From: Dehalococcoidia bacterium
Lineage (GTDB): Bacteria > Chloroflexota > Dehalococcoidia > Lucifugimonadales > UBA1123
DNA length: 40,802 nucleotides
Assembly (NCBI GenBank): GCA_021295915.1
Contig: JAGWBK010000041.1
Coordinates: forward strand, 1 to 40,802
Reading direction: 5' to 3'
In this document: positions 1 through 10,148 of the stretch, one piece after another
Numbering within the stretch: position 1 is the first letter of the stretch
How the letters are laid out: each line of letters begins with the position of its first letter
Position numbers and translations under genes: made by a program
Notes under the pieces: generated by a model
The model's database searches: none
The model's input: the letters and a program-made list of their open reading frames with translations, nothing else
Told to the model about the DNA's origin: nothing

Positions 1-1650
1 AGCCTGTCTCAGAAGGCCGCAAATGGACTTGCCGGAGACCGGCATCGCGGCGAATTTACTCGCTATGGTCGAAAAGGGGAGAGGGAAGGCAGGGCACTCG
101 GTTAGCAGTCGTGTTGGCGACTATCCCGTTGGCACGGTTTTCCCCTCGAGGGACCTGTAATCCGGCTTCCGGGCACGCCATACACGCCACAGAGTCCGCA
201 GGTTGAAGGCAGTGGCCAACAGGGTCCATTCGGCAGTGACGTTGCCGACGCCTCGCAGAAGGAACCTACGTACTCCCTGCTGCTCTTTTATGATTCCGAA
301 TACGGGTTCCACCAGTTGCTTTCTCTTTTTGAACGCAGACTGAGCTTCTTCTGTGGCCATCCAGGCGCGATGTTGGCGCAGGGCAGCGTCATAGGGACTT
401 ATTGCCAAGCTCCGTCTGGGCGAACCACGGGTGAGGCAGGCTCCGGCAACTGGACACGCCTGGCAAGTGTCCTTGGGGGCTTGGTACATTCTCTTGTTCG
501 TTTTCCTGGAGAACCTGCCGCGTACCAGGCTCAGCACCTGGCCCTGGGGACACCTGTATACGTCGCTGTCGGCATCGTAGGTGAACCGGTCCTTGTGGTA
601 GGGATGATCCAGCGCCATTCCTCTGGGCGACTCCGGCATCGCCACCTGCTGGCCGCGGTCGGCGCATTCCTGTAGCGCCGCTGCCGAGTGATAGCCGCCA
701 TCGGCCAGGGTCAATGGCGACTTGACCCCTGTCATCTCTTCCGCCCTCTGCATCATCGGGGTCAGCCTGGCATAATCCGCCGGTTCGTCCACCAGTTCAA
801 CGGCCGTGATCAGCATGCCGGAGGTTTCCTGGCCGGTCTTTACTGGTGAAACCATGGCTTGGGCATTGTAAGCAGGACAGAAGCCCTGCTTCATTTTCAT
901 GAACCGGGCGTCCCGGTCCGTCAGGTTAATGCTTTTCGGTCCTTTTCGGTCCTCCAGTTGCTCCATGGCCTGGCGCACCTGCTCGCGCAATTTCCTCTTG
1001 TCGGCCAATTCCTCCGGGAGATGCACCGGTGCCCGGTCGGTTTCCCCTTCGTTCTGGTTCTCCAGTTCGGCTATGGCCCGGTCCAACCGCTCCAACAGCT
1101 TGGCCAGTCCCTTGGCATCGTAACTGCGGCAAGACGATGCGTTGGCTGGTACCTTGGTTCCGTCCACCGCCTGTACCGCCAGGTCCACCAACTCAATTGC
1201 CACTGCCGTTCGCACCGTTCGCTTGAGTAGTCCTCTCATTGCCTGGCGATGATCCTTGTAGAACCGCCACAGCGTGTTGTGGTCCGGGTGCTGCCAGCCA
1301 GTCAACCACAAGTAGGGTATATGGTCCCGGCAGGCCGCCTCCAGCTTGCGGCTGGAGCGTATTCCAGTCACGAAGCCAAACAACCAGACGCTCAGCAGTG
1401 CCTTGGGATGATAGGCCGGTGCTCCCAGCGGGTCGCCCTCTATATCCACACCGAGTTCCCTCCAGTCCTCGCGGCCCAGGGCGTCGACGAACTCGGCCAC
1501 GAAACGGGCTGGATGGTCAAGTGGCAATAACTCATCAAGGGACGGCGGCAACAGCCAGGCTTGATCACGGGGCATGTCTCGAAGCGGCACTCTCTACACT
1601 CCTCTCACAGCGTCTCCCCATAGTGTACACCTCGACTTCTGAGACAGGCT
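1..1650 (-). mobile_element. IS1182-family insertion sequence, complete
   Basis: The element begins AGCCTGTCTCAGAAG at base 1 and ends with the exact reverse complement CTTCTGAGACAGGCT at 1636-1650, a perfect 15-bp terminal inverted repeat. One transposase gene lies between them. The window starts on the first base of the element, so the left flank and any target duplication cannot be examined. This also suggests that an assembly contig broke at a multicopy IS. The element lies 108 bp downstream of the 3' end of the acyl-CoA dehydrogenase-like gene and does not break it. Confidence 0.92.
121..1590 (-). CDS. IS1182-family DDE transposase
   Basis: This 489-aa protein should catalyse cut-and-paste transposition of the surrounding IS. 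The catalytic triad can be read directly: Asp143 in AVDGTKV, Asp297 in LADGGYHS and Glu428 in KQLVEPVFG. The last sits in the usual C-terminal context that continues to GIIKEQQGVRRF. The N-terminal part (about residues 15-120, DELLPLDHPARF to HNTLWRF) is the typical helical DNA-binding segment of this family. A Cys-rich insert (CPQG, TCQACPVAGACL) around residues 347-385 is also usual. Length is normal and there is no frameshift, so the copy may be active. The other strand over this gene holds only shadow frames. Confidence 0.95.
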   Translation of the reverse strand: MPLRDMPRDQAWLLPPSLDELLPLDHPARFVAEFVDALGREDWRELGVDIEGDPLGAPAYHPKALLSVWLFGFVTGIRSSRKLEAACRDHIPYLWLTGWQHPDHNTLWRFYKDHRQAMRGLLKRTVRTAVAIELVDLAVQAVDGTKVPANASSCRSYDAKGLAKLLERLDRAIAELENQNEGETDRAPVHLPEELADKRKLREQVRQAMEQLEDRKGPKSINLTDRDARFMKMKQGFCPAYNAQAMVSPVKTGQETSGMLITAVELVDEPADYARLTPMMQRAEEMTGVKSPLTLADGGYHSAAALQECADRGQQVAMPESPRGMALDHPYHKDRFTYDADSDVYRCPQGQVLSLVRGRFSRKTNKRMYQAPKDTCQACPVAGACLTRGSPRRSLAISPYDAALRQHRAWMATEEAQSAFKKRKQLVEPVFGIIKEQQGVRRFLLRGVGNVTAEWTLLATAFNLRTLWRVWRARKPDYRSLEGKTVPTG

Positions 1651-1671
1651 GGAGGTTCTGGGTGGACGAAT

Positions 1672-1688
1672 GCGGGCGAGACGCCCGC
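1672..1688. repeat. REP-like palindrome
   Basis: The stem GCGGGCG / CGCCCGC is separated by AGA. A related GC-rich hairpin occurs at 39258-39286 with the same centre (CGGGCG..ACGCC). It lies just outside the IS end and before the next gene's stop. It is one of several small palindrome families dispersed between genes here. Confidence 0.6.
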
Positions 1689-1758
1689 GCTCCGCAACGT
1701 GGCCGGATGTGGCGCACTTGCAGAATCGTTGCGGGCTCCAATTCCCAGAGCTGAAATC

Positions 1759-2913
1759 CTAGAAGATGCCTTCGGGCTCCAGGTCGAGGTAGTACTGGCC
1801 GGCGGTGTCGTAGTGGGTTGGGCGTCCCTGGATCTGCTGGGTGAGGGCGTGGGCGTCCTGGAATCGGCGCTGGATCGGGTTGACGGTGAAGATCGCGCTG
1901 GAGCCGCAGAGTGTGTAGGCGATGTCGACGACGCGGGCCGACTCGCGTATGGCGTGGGTACTTGCTAGACGTACTCCGACTCGCTCTTCGACCGTGAGGT
2001 CCAGATTGGTCTTGGCCCCCTGCCACATTGCGGCGGCGGCCTCGTCCAGATAGGCGCGAGCGGAGTTCCAGATTGCCTCGGCCTGACCGACCATTCGTTG
2101 CGTGGTCGACTCATATCGCATTGGCGACTCGCGTCCCTGCTGAGTCTTGCCTATTACGAGGTCTTTGGCAAAGTCGAGACCGGCTCGGGCATTGCCGAGT
2201 GCGACGGTCGCGAAGCCGGAGCAGAACAGCAGCGTAGTCGGAATGACGTAGAGCGGACCGGGCTCGCGTGAAGTGGCCGTTGTAGGATAGGAACGGGCCG
2301 CTGGAATGAACAAGTCCTCGATGGCGAATCCCTGGCTGCCGGTACCCTTGAGACCTCCGACCTGCCATATGTCCACGAGGTCGGCCTGGTCCTTGGGCAG
2401 CAGCATCGTGCGCATTTCAGTTGGCTCGGTCTCGCCGGGCCTGTATACCGGCGTCAGCGCGGCGAGCCATGTCGCGTGCGGATAGCCGCTGCTGAAGTTC
2501 CAACGTCCTGACAGGCGATAGCCGCCGTCGACGACTTCGGCCCTCGTTTGCGGCATGGGTGGGCCGTTGGTGACGACGTTGCGCTGGACTGTCCAGATCT
2601 CGTCCGCCGTTTCCGGAGGCACGCGCACGGAGTTGGTTGAAAAGACGTTGTTCTGGTTGACACACCACCCTGCGCTGGCATCGGCCTCGGCGATAATTCG
2701 GACGATTCTGCGGAAGTCGGGATGCTCGAGTTCGGCTCCACCCAGAGACCTGGGCAGAAGCAGCCTGAAGTAGCCGCGGTCGGCGATCTCGTTCGATACT
2801 TCGACTGGAATCCGGCGTTGCTCGGTGATCTCGTCGGTGACGGCCCTGATCATGTCGGCCAGTTCGTGTGCGCCTTCTATGTAGCTGTCAACGTCTGTTT
2901 GGAGTGTCGTCAT
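1759..2913 (-). CDS. Acyl-CoA dehydrogenase / HsaA-like flavin enzyme
   Basis: This protein of about 384 aa has the acyl-CoA dehydrogenase fold. It most resembles the flavin-dependent monooxygenase branch (HsaA, group D hydroxylases): RRIPVEVSNEIADRGYFRLLLP near the N-terminus, then ADASAGWCVNQNN and a WNFSSGYPHATW segment. That branch hydroxylates aromatic or other substrates with reduced flavin from a separate reductase; true dehydrogenation is the alternative. I prefer the ATG at 2911-2913 (MTTLQTD). The longer reading frame starts at a GTG at 2923-2925 that lies inside a dispersed repeat (CCCTCACCCC), so it is probably not a real start. No reductase gene is adjacent. The substrate cannot be told from the sequence. 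Confidence 0.85.
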   Translation of the reverse strand: MTTLQTDVDSYIEGAHELADMIRAVTDEITEQRRIPVEVSNEIADRGYFRLLLPRSLGGAELEHPDFRRIVRIIAEADASAGWCVNQNNVFSTNSVRVPPETADEIWTVQRNVVTNGPPMPQTRAEVVDGGYRLSGRWNFSSGYPHATWLAALTPVYRPGETEPTEMRTMLLPKDQADLVDIWQVGGLKGTGSQGFAIEDLFIPAARSYPTTATSREPGPLYVIPTTLLFCSGFATVALGNARAGLDFAKDLVIGKTQQGRESPMRYESTTQRMVGQAEAIWNSARAYLDEAAAAMWQGAKTNLDLTVEERVGVRLASTHAIRESARVVDIAYTLCGSSAIFTVNPIQRRFQDAHALTQQIQGRPTHYDTAGQYYLDLEPEGIF

Positions 2914-2918
2914 TTTTG

Positions 2919-3081
2919 CCCTCACCCCAGCTCACTCCCCCAGGGAGCTAACAGGGGTTTGTATTCGACCTTTTCACCCTCACCCCAACCCTCTCCTCCA
3001 GGGAGACGGGTCTGTTGGTGGTACTTATGACTATGTGTGTACCTTTACATACGTCTATCAGCCCTGAGGGAGAGGGGGCGA
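2919..3081. repeat. Cluster of dispersed CCCTCACCCC / GGGAGAGGG repeats
   Basis: Three partial copies of a palindromic repeat family fill this intergenic space: CCCTCACCCCAGC with CAGGGAGC, then CCCTCACCCCAACCCTCTCC with CAGGGAGACGGG, then GCCCTGAGGGAGAGGGGGCG. The same words recur at 10103, 17081, 19973, 30531, 34776 and 39091. They lie between two genes on the same strand and could fold in the transcript. Confidence 0.8.
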
Positions 3082-3102
3082 CGTGTCGGTATGACCGGGA
3101 TT

Positions 3103-5262
<2,160 letters not shown>

Positions 5263-5328
5263 GTGTGGTGACCTGATTCTTATGACTTCAGGACGATGTC
5301 ACAGGGAAGGTTACCTTGGACACACGTT

Positions 5329-5357
5329 CTGGATTCCCGCTTTCGCGGGAATGACGG
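5329..5357. repeat. CTGGATTCCCGC hairpin repeat
   Basis: The stem ATTCCCGC / GCGGGAAT (5333-5340 with 5345-5352) has a TTTC loop and is followed by ATGACGG. Related words (CTGGATTCCGGC, GCCGGGATCCAGG) appear inside the composite repeats at 19973, 30531 and 39091. Confidence 0.65.
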
Positions 5358-5408
5358 GTTTGGACGTTGTGGGACGACCGCTTCACAGTCTGCTCATCAC
5401 GGTTATCG

Positions 5409-7862
5409 TTATTCAATCTCTTCCCAGTCGAGGACTCGCTTTTCTCGCATCTTGAGGATCTGAGCGTCGGTGAATCCGAGTTCCCGGAGGATTGGGAAGG
5501 TGTGTTGACCGCGCGTAATGCCGCCTCCGGCGACGCACGGTGTCTTCGAGAACTCGAGGATCGGTGCGTAGCGCCAGAATTCGCCGTACTTCAGGTGGCT
5601 AACGTCGACCGTGAGACCTGTCTGTGCGACGTGTTCGTCTTCGGCGAAGAAGTGGTACATGCCGCGGTCTTCTGTCTGGACGCAGCCTATGTCGGCGGAT
5701 GTCAGCAGCTTTTCCCACTCCAGCGCGGGGCGGTCGGCGAAAATGGTGGCTAGCTCGGACGCCAGGGCATCATCGTTGTCGTTTCGCGCGTCCGGCGTGA
5801 TGAATCGTGGCTCTTCGAGAAGGTCCGGGCGGCCCAGGGCGCTACAGAGGCGGGGCCACTCGTCCTCGAAGGGACACGCCAGGAACACCCAGCCATCAGG
5901 GGTCTGGTATAGCCTGAACAGGGCGTTGGTACCGTAGCCGTCGGCGTCGATGACCGGCCTTTGAGGCCGGCCCTCGTAGTCGAAGAAGTCGTCAGCGTTG
6001 ACGTAGGCGTTGGAGCCGATCATCGTGGTCTCGACGTACTGCTTATCGCCGTGTCGCTGGCGGCCGTAGAGTGCCATGGTTATCGCGGTGGCGGTGACCA
6101 TCGCGGTGTTGGGGTCAGGGTTGACCTCGTTGGCGCGACCCAACTGGCGCGAGACGGAACGAAGCTCGTCCATTGTCATATCTGCGTTCTCGGCAGGGAG
6201 CGCGCCGTCGCTGATCTGGGCCATGACGCCACCACCAACTGCGCCCCCTATGGGATGCATTGCGGGGCGGTGGCTGTGCGGGCCGGAGGAGCCGTACCCA
6301 CCGAGATAGGCGTAGACGGCGTCCGGTCTGAGCGCCCTGACCTGCTCAATACCGATGCCGACTCTCTCGGGGGCGCCGGGGCGCATGTTGTGCAGCACGA
6401 CGTCCACGTTGGGTAGCAGACGGGTGAGTATGTCCTGTCCCTCGGCTGTCTTGAGGTCGATGGACAAGCCCTCAGTGCCGGCCATGGTCCGGTTAGAGGC
6501 GAGGCCGTTGTAGTGGCCACGCATCCAGTCGCCGGTCAGGGTCTCAATACGGATAACGCGCGCGCCCATTTCGGCGAGCAGCGATCCCGCGAGCGGGCCG
6601 GCGATGACTGTGGACATGTCCAGGACGGTGACGCCTTCGAGGGGGTGGGCTGGCGCATCAGCAGGTGTGTTTGTAGGGGCAGGTTTGAAACCTGCCCCTA
6701 CCGCCGAAGGTGTAGAAGACAGCCTGGAAAGCACGTCGTCGGTGTGCTCGCCGACTTGGGGGGCCGGGCCCTGTATTTGCGGTTGGGATGCTTCCATGTG
6801 GAACAGCGGGCCAAGCTGGCGCATCTGTCCAACGGTCGGGTCGTTCACCTTCTTGACAGCACCGTTATGGACGAGCTGCGGGTGATCTAGCGCCTCGATG
6901 GAGGTCATGAACGGTTCGGCGGCGACGTCACCCTCGACGTTGATGAACAGGTCCATCCACTCTTCGAGGGTCTTCTCCTGCATCTTGTCGAGAATGAACT
7001 CGCGCATCTCCTCGCGTGGGTCGTCGTCGAGGAAGGGAGCCGAGGCGTAGCGGGGGTCTTCCAGCAGATGGCCCAGTCCGATCGCGTGAATCTCGGCGAT
7101 GAAGAGTCTCTCCATCAGGTTGGCAAGCTGCAGCCAGCGCCCATCCTTCGAGCGCACAGCAAGGTACTGAATCGGCGCAGGCCTGGATGCGATAACCGTG
7201 GGATCGTCCGGGAAGTTTTCGGGGAAGTTGATCATCATCTGCCAGACTAAGAACTGGCTGAGGTCATAGTAGGTGATGGAGCGCAGCAGGCTGGTCTGGA
7301 CGTGTTGGCCGACACCGGTGCGATCACGAATCATCAGCGCGGCCACTGCCCCGCGGACTGCGGCCATGGCCGCGCCGTGGCTGGCGACCTGCACTGCACC
7401 GTAGTTGGGCCCCTCGCGTCCGTTCTGTCCGGCGAAGGACATATAGCGGCCGGACTTAGCGCTGACGAGGGCCTCGTATGGTCGATAATGGGCATAGGGA
7501 CCGGAGTCGCCGAATGCGGTGATCGACGTGTAGACGAGTCCGGGGTTGTCCGCCTTCAGGGTCTCGTAATCAACTCCCAGGGCGGCCGCATCGCCAGGTA
7601 CGAAGCTCTCGACGACGGCATCGGCGGAGCGCGCGAGCGCCCGGGCTTGTCTGCGGCCCTCGGCTGTCTCAAGGTCGAGGACCACGCTCTTCTTGCCGCG
7701 ATTCCACAAGAGAGATGCGGGATGTGAACGGTAGGGATCTCCGCCGGGCGGCTCGACCTTGATGACCTCGGCTCCGAAGTCCGACATCACCATGGTCGCG
7801 ACGGAACCCGCCATACCCTGGCTGAAGTCCAGCACGGTGATTCCGTCAAATAACTGTGTCAT
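5409..7862 (-). CDS. Fused tandem family III (CaiB/BaiF) CoA-transferase
   Basis: This 817-aa protein contains two complete family III CoA-transferase domains, at about residues 1-375 and 406-805. Each begins with the family's N-terminal block (ITVLDFSQGMAG...FGAEVIKVE; VTVLDMSTVIAG...MGARVIRIE). The family moves CoA between carboxylic acids through an aspartyl-CoA thioester. Domain 2 keeps the Asp (Asp583 in NPDPNTAM, correctly spaced before the MAL of the following helix). By my eye alignment domain 1 has Ser161 at this place (ASHGAAM), so it is probably a non-acylating partner half. The linker (residues about 388-397, VGAGFKPAPT) is encoded by a palindromic dispersed repeat. The two halves mirror the split pair at 34887-37348. 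The substrate is unknown. The stop lies just inside a short repeat-bearing spacer before the DPP-IV-like gene. Confidence 0.9.
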   Translation of the reverse strand: MTQLFDGITVLDFSQGMAGSVATMVMSDFGAEVIKVEPPGGDPYRSHPASLLWNRGKKSVVLDLETAEGRRQARALARSADAVVESFVPGDAAALGVDYETLKADNPGLVYTSITAFGDSGPYAHYRPYEALVSAKSGRYMSFAGQNGREGPNYGAVQVASHGAAMAAVRGAVAALMIRDRTGVGQHVQTSLLRSITYYDLSQFLVWQMMINFPENFPDDPTVIASRPAPIQYLAVRSKDGRWLQLANLMERLFIAEIHAIGLGHLLEDPRYASAPFLDDDPREEMREFILDKMQEKTLEEWMDLFINVEGDVAAEPFMTSIEALDHPQLVHNGAVKKVNDPTVGQMRQLGPLFHMEASQPQIQGPAPQVGEHTDDVLSRLSSTPSAVGAGFKPAPTNTPADAPAHPLEGVTVLDMSTVIAGPLAGSLLAEMGARVIRIETLTGDWMRGHYNGLASNRTMAGTEGLSIDLKTAEGQDILTRLLPNVDVVLHNMRPGAPERVGIGIEQVRALRPDAVYAYLGGYGSSGPHSHRPAMHPIGGAVGGGVMAQISDGALPAENADMTMDELRSVSRQLGRANEVNPDPNTAMVTATAITMALYGRQRHGDKQYVETTMIGSNAYVNADDFFDYEGRPQRPVIDADGYGTNALFRLYQTPDGWVFLACPFEDEWPRLCSALGRPDLLEEPRFITPDARNDNDDALASELATIFADRPALEWEKLLTSADIGCVQTEDRGMYHFFAEDEHVAQTGLTVDVSHLKYGEFWRYAPILEFSKTPCVAGGGITRGQHTFPILRELGFTDAQILKMREKRVLDWEEIE
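6673..6701. repeat. Palindromic repeat inside the CoA-transferase linker
   Basis: A 29-bp near-perfect palindrome, GTAGGGGCAGGTTT followed by GAAACCTGCCCCTAC, lies in frame within the fused CoA-transferase gene. It encodes the inter-domain linker GAGFKPAPT on the minus strand. A degenerate intergenic copy is at 23737-23764. Confidence 0.85.
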
Positions 7863-7878
7863 GTGACCTCGTCCATTT

Positions 7879-7964
7879 GGAATTGTGAATTTAGAATGTC
7901 GAATGGTGAACAGGGCCGTAACGGCTCACTTTCTCACAATTCACTATTCTGAATTCACGATTCG
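7879..7964. repeat. AT-rich long imperfect inverted repeat
   Basis: The left arm GGAATTGTGAATTTAGAAT (7879-7897) pairs with the right arm ATTCTGAATTCACGATTCG (7946-7964) at about 16 of 19 positions. A central GCCGTAACGGC hairpin sits between them. The segment is far more AT-rich than its surroundings and fills almost the whole gap between two minus-strand genes. It resembles a small MITE or a decayed palindromic element; no gene is encoded. Confidence 0.6.
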
Positions 7965-7971
7965 AAAACTC

Positions 7972-8568
7972 TCAGGAGCCCTCCTGCGGGCTGACGCTGA
8001 CGTGTCCGTCGCCGTTGCGGTGAAGCTCGAGGGCGATCTCGCGTCCAGGGTTAGGCCTTCCCTCAGTTTCCCCCAGTGGGAACACGCTGGCTTTGAGCTG
8101 ATGCTGGGTCAACTCCAGCAGGCCGACGGTTCCCAGTCGCAGTTCCTTGTGGTGTGGGAACGTGATCGAGCCGCTGTTGATGAGTGTAACACCGTCGCGG
8201 TGTTCGAGACGCTCTTCGTGGGTGTGGCCTGCGATCATTATGTCGACCGGGCTTGGGAAGTACTGGCTGAGCACGGACATCGGTCGGAACTGGCCTTCCA
8301 GGCTATGTGTCATGCCGATTCGCCAGCCCTCTACGTCAAACACCTGCACGTCCTCGCAGCGCGAGTCCGGGATGGGATCGTTGTTGCCGGTGGAGCAAAG
8401 TACGGGGGCGAACTGTTCAAGCCAATCGAGTACGTAGGGAGCAGTGAGGTCGCCACCGTGCAGGATCAGGTCGACGCTGCTGAAGAACTCCGCCGGCTCG
8501 GGGCCGAGCTCTTCGAGTTGCCGTATCAGGTTGGGTAGGTGGGTGTCGGTGAGGAGTCCAATAATCAT
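7972..8568 (-). CDS. YfcE/MJ0936-type metallophosphoesterase
   Basis: This 198-aa calcineurin-like phosphoesterase of the small YfcE/MJ0936 group hydrolyses phosphodiesters using two metal ions. The metal-binding motifs appear in order: Asp8-x-His10 (LTDTHLPN), GGD ending at Asp40, GNND at 61-64, a His in MTHSLEGQ, and GHTHEE near residue 128. Length and motif spacing are those of the family. The natural substrate is unknown. A promoter (8576-8605) overlaps the end of the upstream gene. Its -10 box sits only about 7 nt before the ATG, so the mRNA may be leaderless. Confidence 0.92.
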   Translation of the reverse strand: MIIGLLTDTHLPNLIRQLEELGPEPAEFFSSVDLILHGGDLTAPYVLDWLEQFAPVLCSTGNNDPIPDSRCEDVQVFDVEGWRIGMTHSLEGQFRPMSVLSQYFPSPVDIMIAGHTHEERLEHRDGVTLINSGSITFPHHKELRLGTVGLLELTQHQLKASVFPLGETEGRPNPGREIALELHRNGDGHVSVSPQEGS

Positions 8569-8575
8569 GCGCCGA

Positions 8576-8605
8576 AATATACTAAGTGGGAGGTTGGGCG
8601 GTCAA
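8576..8605 (-). promoter_or_regulatory. Sigma70-type promoter, probably leaderless mRNA
   Basis: On the minus strand a -35 TTGACC (8600-8605) and a -10 TATATT (8576-8581) are 18 bp apart. The metallophosphoesterase ATG begins 7 nt after the -10 box, so transcription would start at or next to the A of ATG. The -35 overlaps the stop codon of the upstream glutamine synthetase-like gene. A very similar promoter precedes the PPC-domain gene at 11440-11468. Confidence 0.6.
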
Positions 8606-10023
8606 TGTTGGGGACAGCGTTCTAATATCCGCTCGAAGTAGCGGGTGCGCTCCCAGTCGGTTACGGTGTTGCGATAAGCGCCCGCCTCGGTGGTGAAGAA
8701 GTGGGCGTAGTGAGCGACCACGTCTTCTCCGAATGCTGTGCGGGCGAGAGCGCTGTTACGGAAGCGATCGACCGCCTCTTCGAGGCTTCTGGGCAGCATC
8801 TGCTCTTCGGAGGCTGCGTAGACGTCTCCGATGTAAGCGGGTGGAGGTTCGATCTGGTGCTCGATGCCTGCGAGTCCCGACGCGATCACAGCGGAGTACG
8901 CCAGGTACGGGTTAACGTCGGCGCCTGGGATGCGGCACTCGATGCGAAGGCTCGGCCCCGTGCCGACGACTCGGAAGCCTGCCGTTCGGTTGTCCGGCGA
9001 CCACGCCATTGCGGTCGGGGCCCAGCTTCCGGCCTGGAATCGCTTGTAAGAGTTCACGGTCGGCGCGTAGCACACCATCAGTTCGGGCACGTAGCGCATC
9101 CATCCGGCGAGGAACCAGCGAAACACGTCTGAGCAGGCGATGCCGGATAGGTCTCCGTCGCCGGGGAAGGCGTTGGTCAGCTCTCCGTCTGAGTCTGTCC
9201 ATAGACTCACGTGGAGGTGAGAACTGGAACCCGCCTGCGAGGCGTCCGGCTTGGCCATGAAGGTGACGCTGCATCCGAGTTGGTCGGACACCTCTTTCAC
9301 CGCCTGCTTGAGCACGAGGTGGCGGTCAGCCATGTCCAGGACCGGCGCGTAGCGGATGTTCAACTCGTGCTGTCCCCTGCCGAACTCCCCCTTGGTCGAC
9401 TCGACGGGTACTCTGGACGCGGCAAGGTGTCGGCGGAACGTGCCGTTCAGGTCTTCGGTGCGTGATCCCTGCAGCAGGTTGTAGTCTTCAAGGTACCAGC
9501 CGACCTCGGCCAGGTCTCTATACCCGTTCCGGGCAGCCTCCATGTATGAGGTCCGATACTCGTAGTACTCAAGCTCCGAGCCAGCCATAGCCTCGAACCC
9601 ACCTGAGCGCAGTCGCTCGATCTGTTTGCGTAGTATCGACCTCGGTGCTACGGCGACAGGCTCGTGTGAAGGTTCCAGTTCCGCGTCGCAGATTACCAGC
9701 GCTGTCCGGTCGAGCCATGACAGCTTGCGGACTGTCCCGAGGTCGGGAGCCAAGTGCACATCGCCGTAGCCGAGGTCCCAGTTGGAGAAGTCGTATCCAG
9801 CGACCGGCTCCATCTCCATATCCACTGCGAAGAGGTAGTCGCAGGCGTGAGTGCCGCCGGCCACGTCGGTCAGGAAGAACGAGGCGTCGAGGCGCTTACC
9901 CATCAACCTGCCGTAGAGGTCAGGGAAGCTGAGGATGACGGTGTCGATGGAGCCGCTGTCGACGGCTGAGCGGAGGTCGTCGACGGTCAGCATTCCGGGA
10001 ACACTAGTCTGTTCCGAGGTCAC
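8602..10023 (-). CDS. Glutamine synthetase family protein (PuuA/GlnA-like)
   Basis: This protein of about 473 aa belongs to the glutamine synthetase superfamily, which makes ATP-dependent gamma-glutamyl amides. It has an N-terminal beta-grasp region (about residues 15-100) and the catalytic barrel. Metal- and substrate-binding signatures are visible: SELEYYEY, KGEFGRGQHELNI, GSSSHLHVS, NSYKRF and RIECRIPGADVNPYLA. The pattern resembles gamma-glutamylpolyamine synthetases (PuuA) and other catabolic members more than housekeeping GlnA, so the substrate is probably an amine or amino acid other than ammonia. I chose the GTG at 10021-10023 because AGGAGG (10032-10037 on this strand) stands 8 nt upstream. 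A longer frame reaches a GTG inside the repeat at 10103-10142 and is unlikely. Confidence 0.88.
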   Translation of the reverse strand: MTSEQTSVPGMLTVDDLRSAVDSGSIDTVILSFPDLYGRLMGKRLDASFFLTDVAGGTHACDYLFAVDMEMEPVAGYDFSNWDLGYGDVHLAPDLGTVRKLSWLDRTALVICDAELEPSHEPVAVAPRSILRKQIERLRSGGFEAMAGSELEYYEYRTSYMEAARNGYRDLAEVGWYLEDYNLLQGSRTEDLNGTFRRHLAASRVPVESTKGEFGRGQHELNIRYAPVLDMADRHLVLKQAVKEVSDQLGCSVTFMAKPDASQAGSSSHLHVSLWTDSDGELTNAFPGDGDLSGIACSDVFRWFLAGWMRYVPELMVCYAPTVNSYKRFQAGSWAPTAMAWSPDNRTAGFRVVGTGPSLRIECRIPGADVNPYLAYSAVIASGLAGIEHQIEPPPAYIGDVYAASEEQMLPRSLEEAVDRFRNSALARTAFGEDVVAHYAHFFTTEAGAYRNTVTDWERTRYFERILERCPQH

Positions 10024-10102
10024 GTTGTTTGCCTCCTGTTGGCTGGTACTGGCGCGTGCGGCGTCAATGTAGGTTACAGGATTGTTCTGAGTCCTACTTT
10101 TC

Positions 10103-10142
10103 ACCCTCACCCCAGCCCTCTCCCGTCAAGGGAGAGGGGGCG
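10103..10142. repeat. CCCTCACCCC / GGGAGAGGGGG repeat
   Basis: This is a single copy of the dispersed repeat: CACCCTCACCCCAGCCCTCT, then CCC-GTCAA-GGG with GAGAGGGGG. The inner hairpin CCCTCTCCC / GGGAGAGGG has loop GTCAA. It sits between the SDR stop and the glutamine synthetase-like start, transcribed from right to left. Confidence 0.8.
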
Positions 10143-10148
10143 ATTCGT

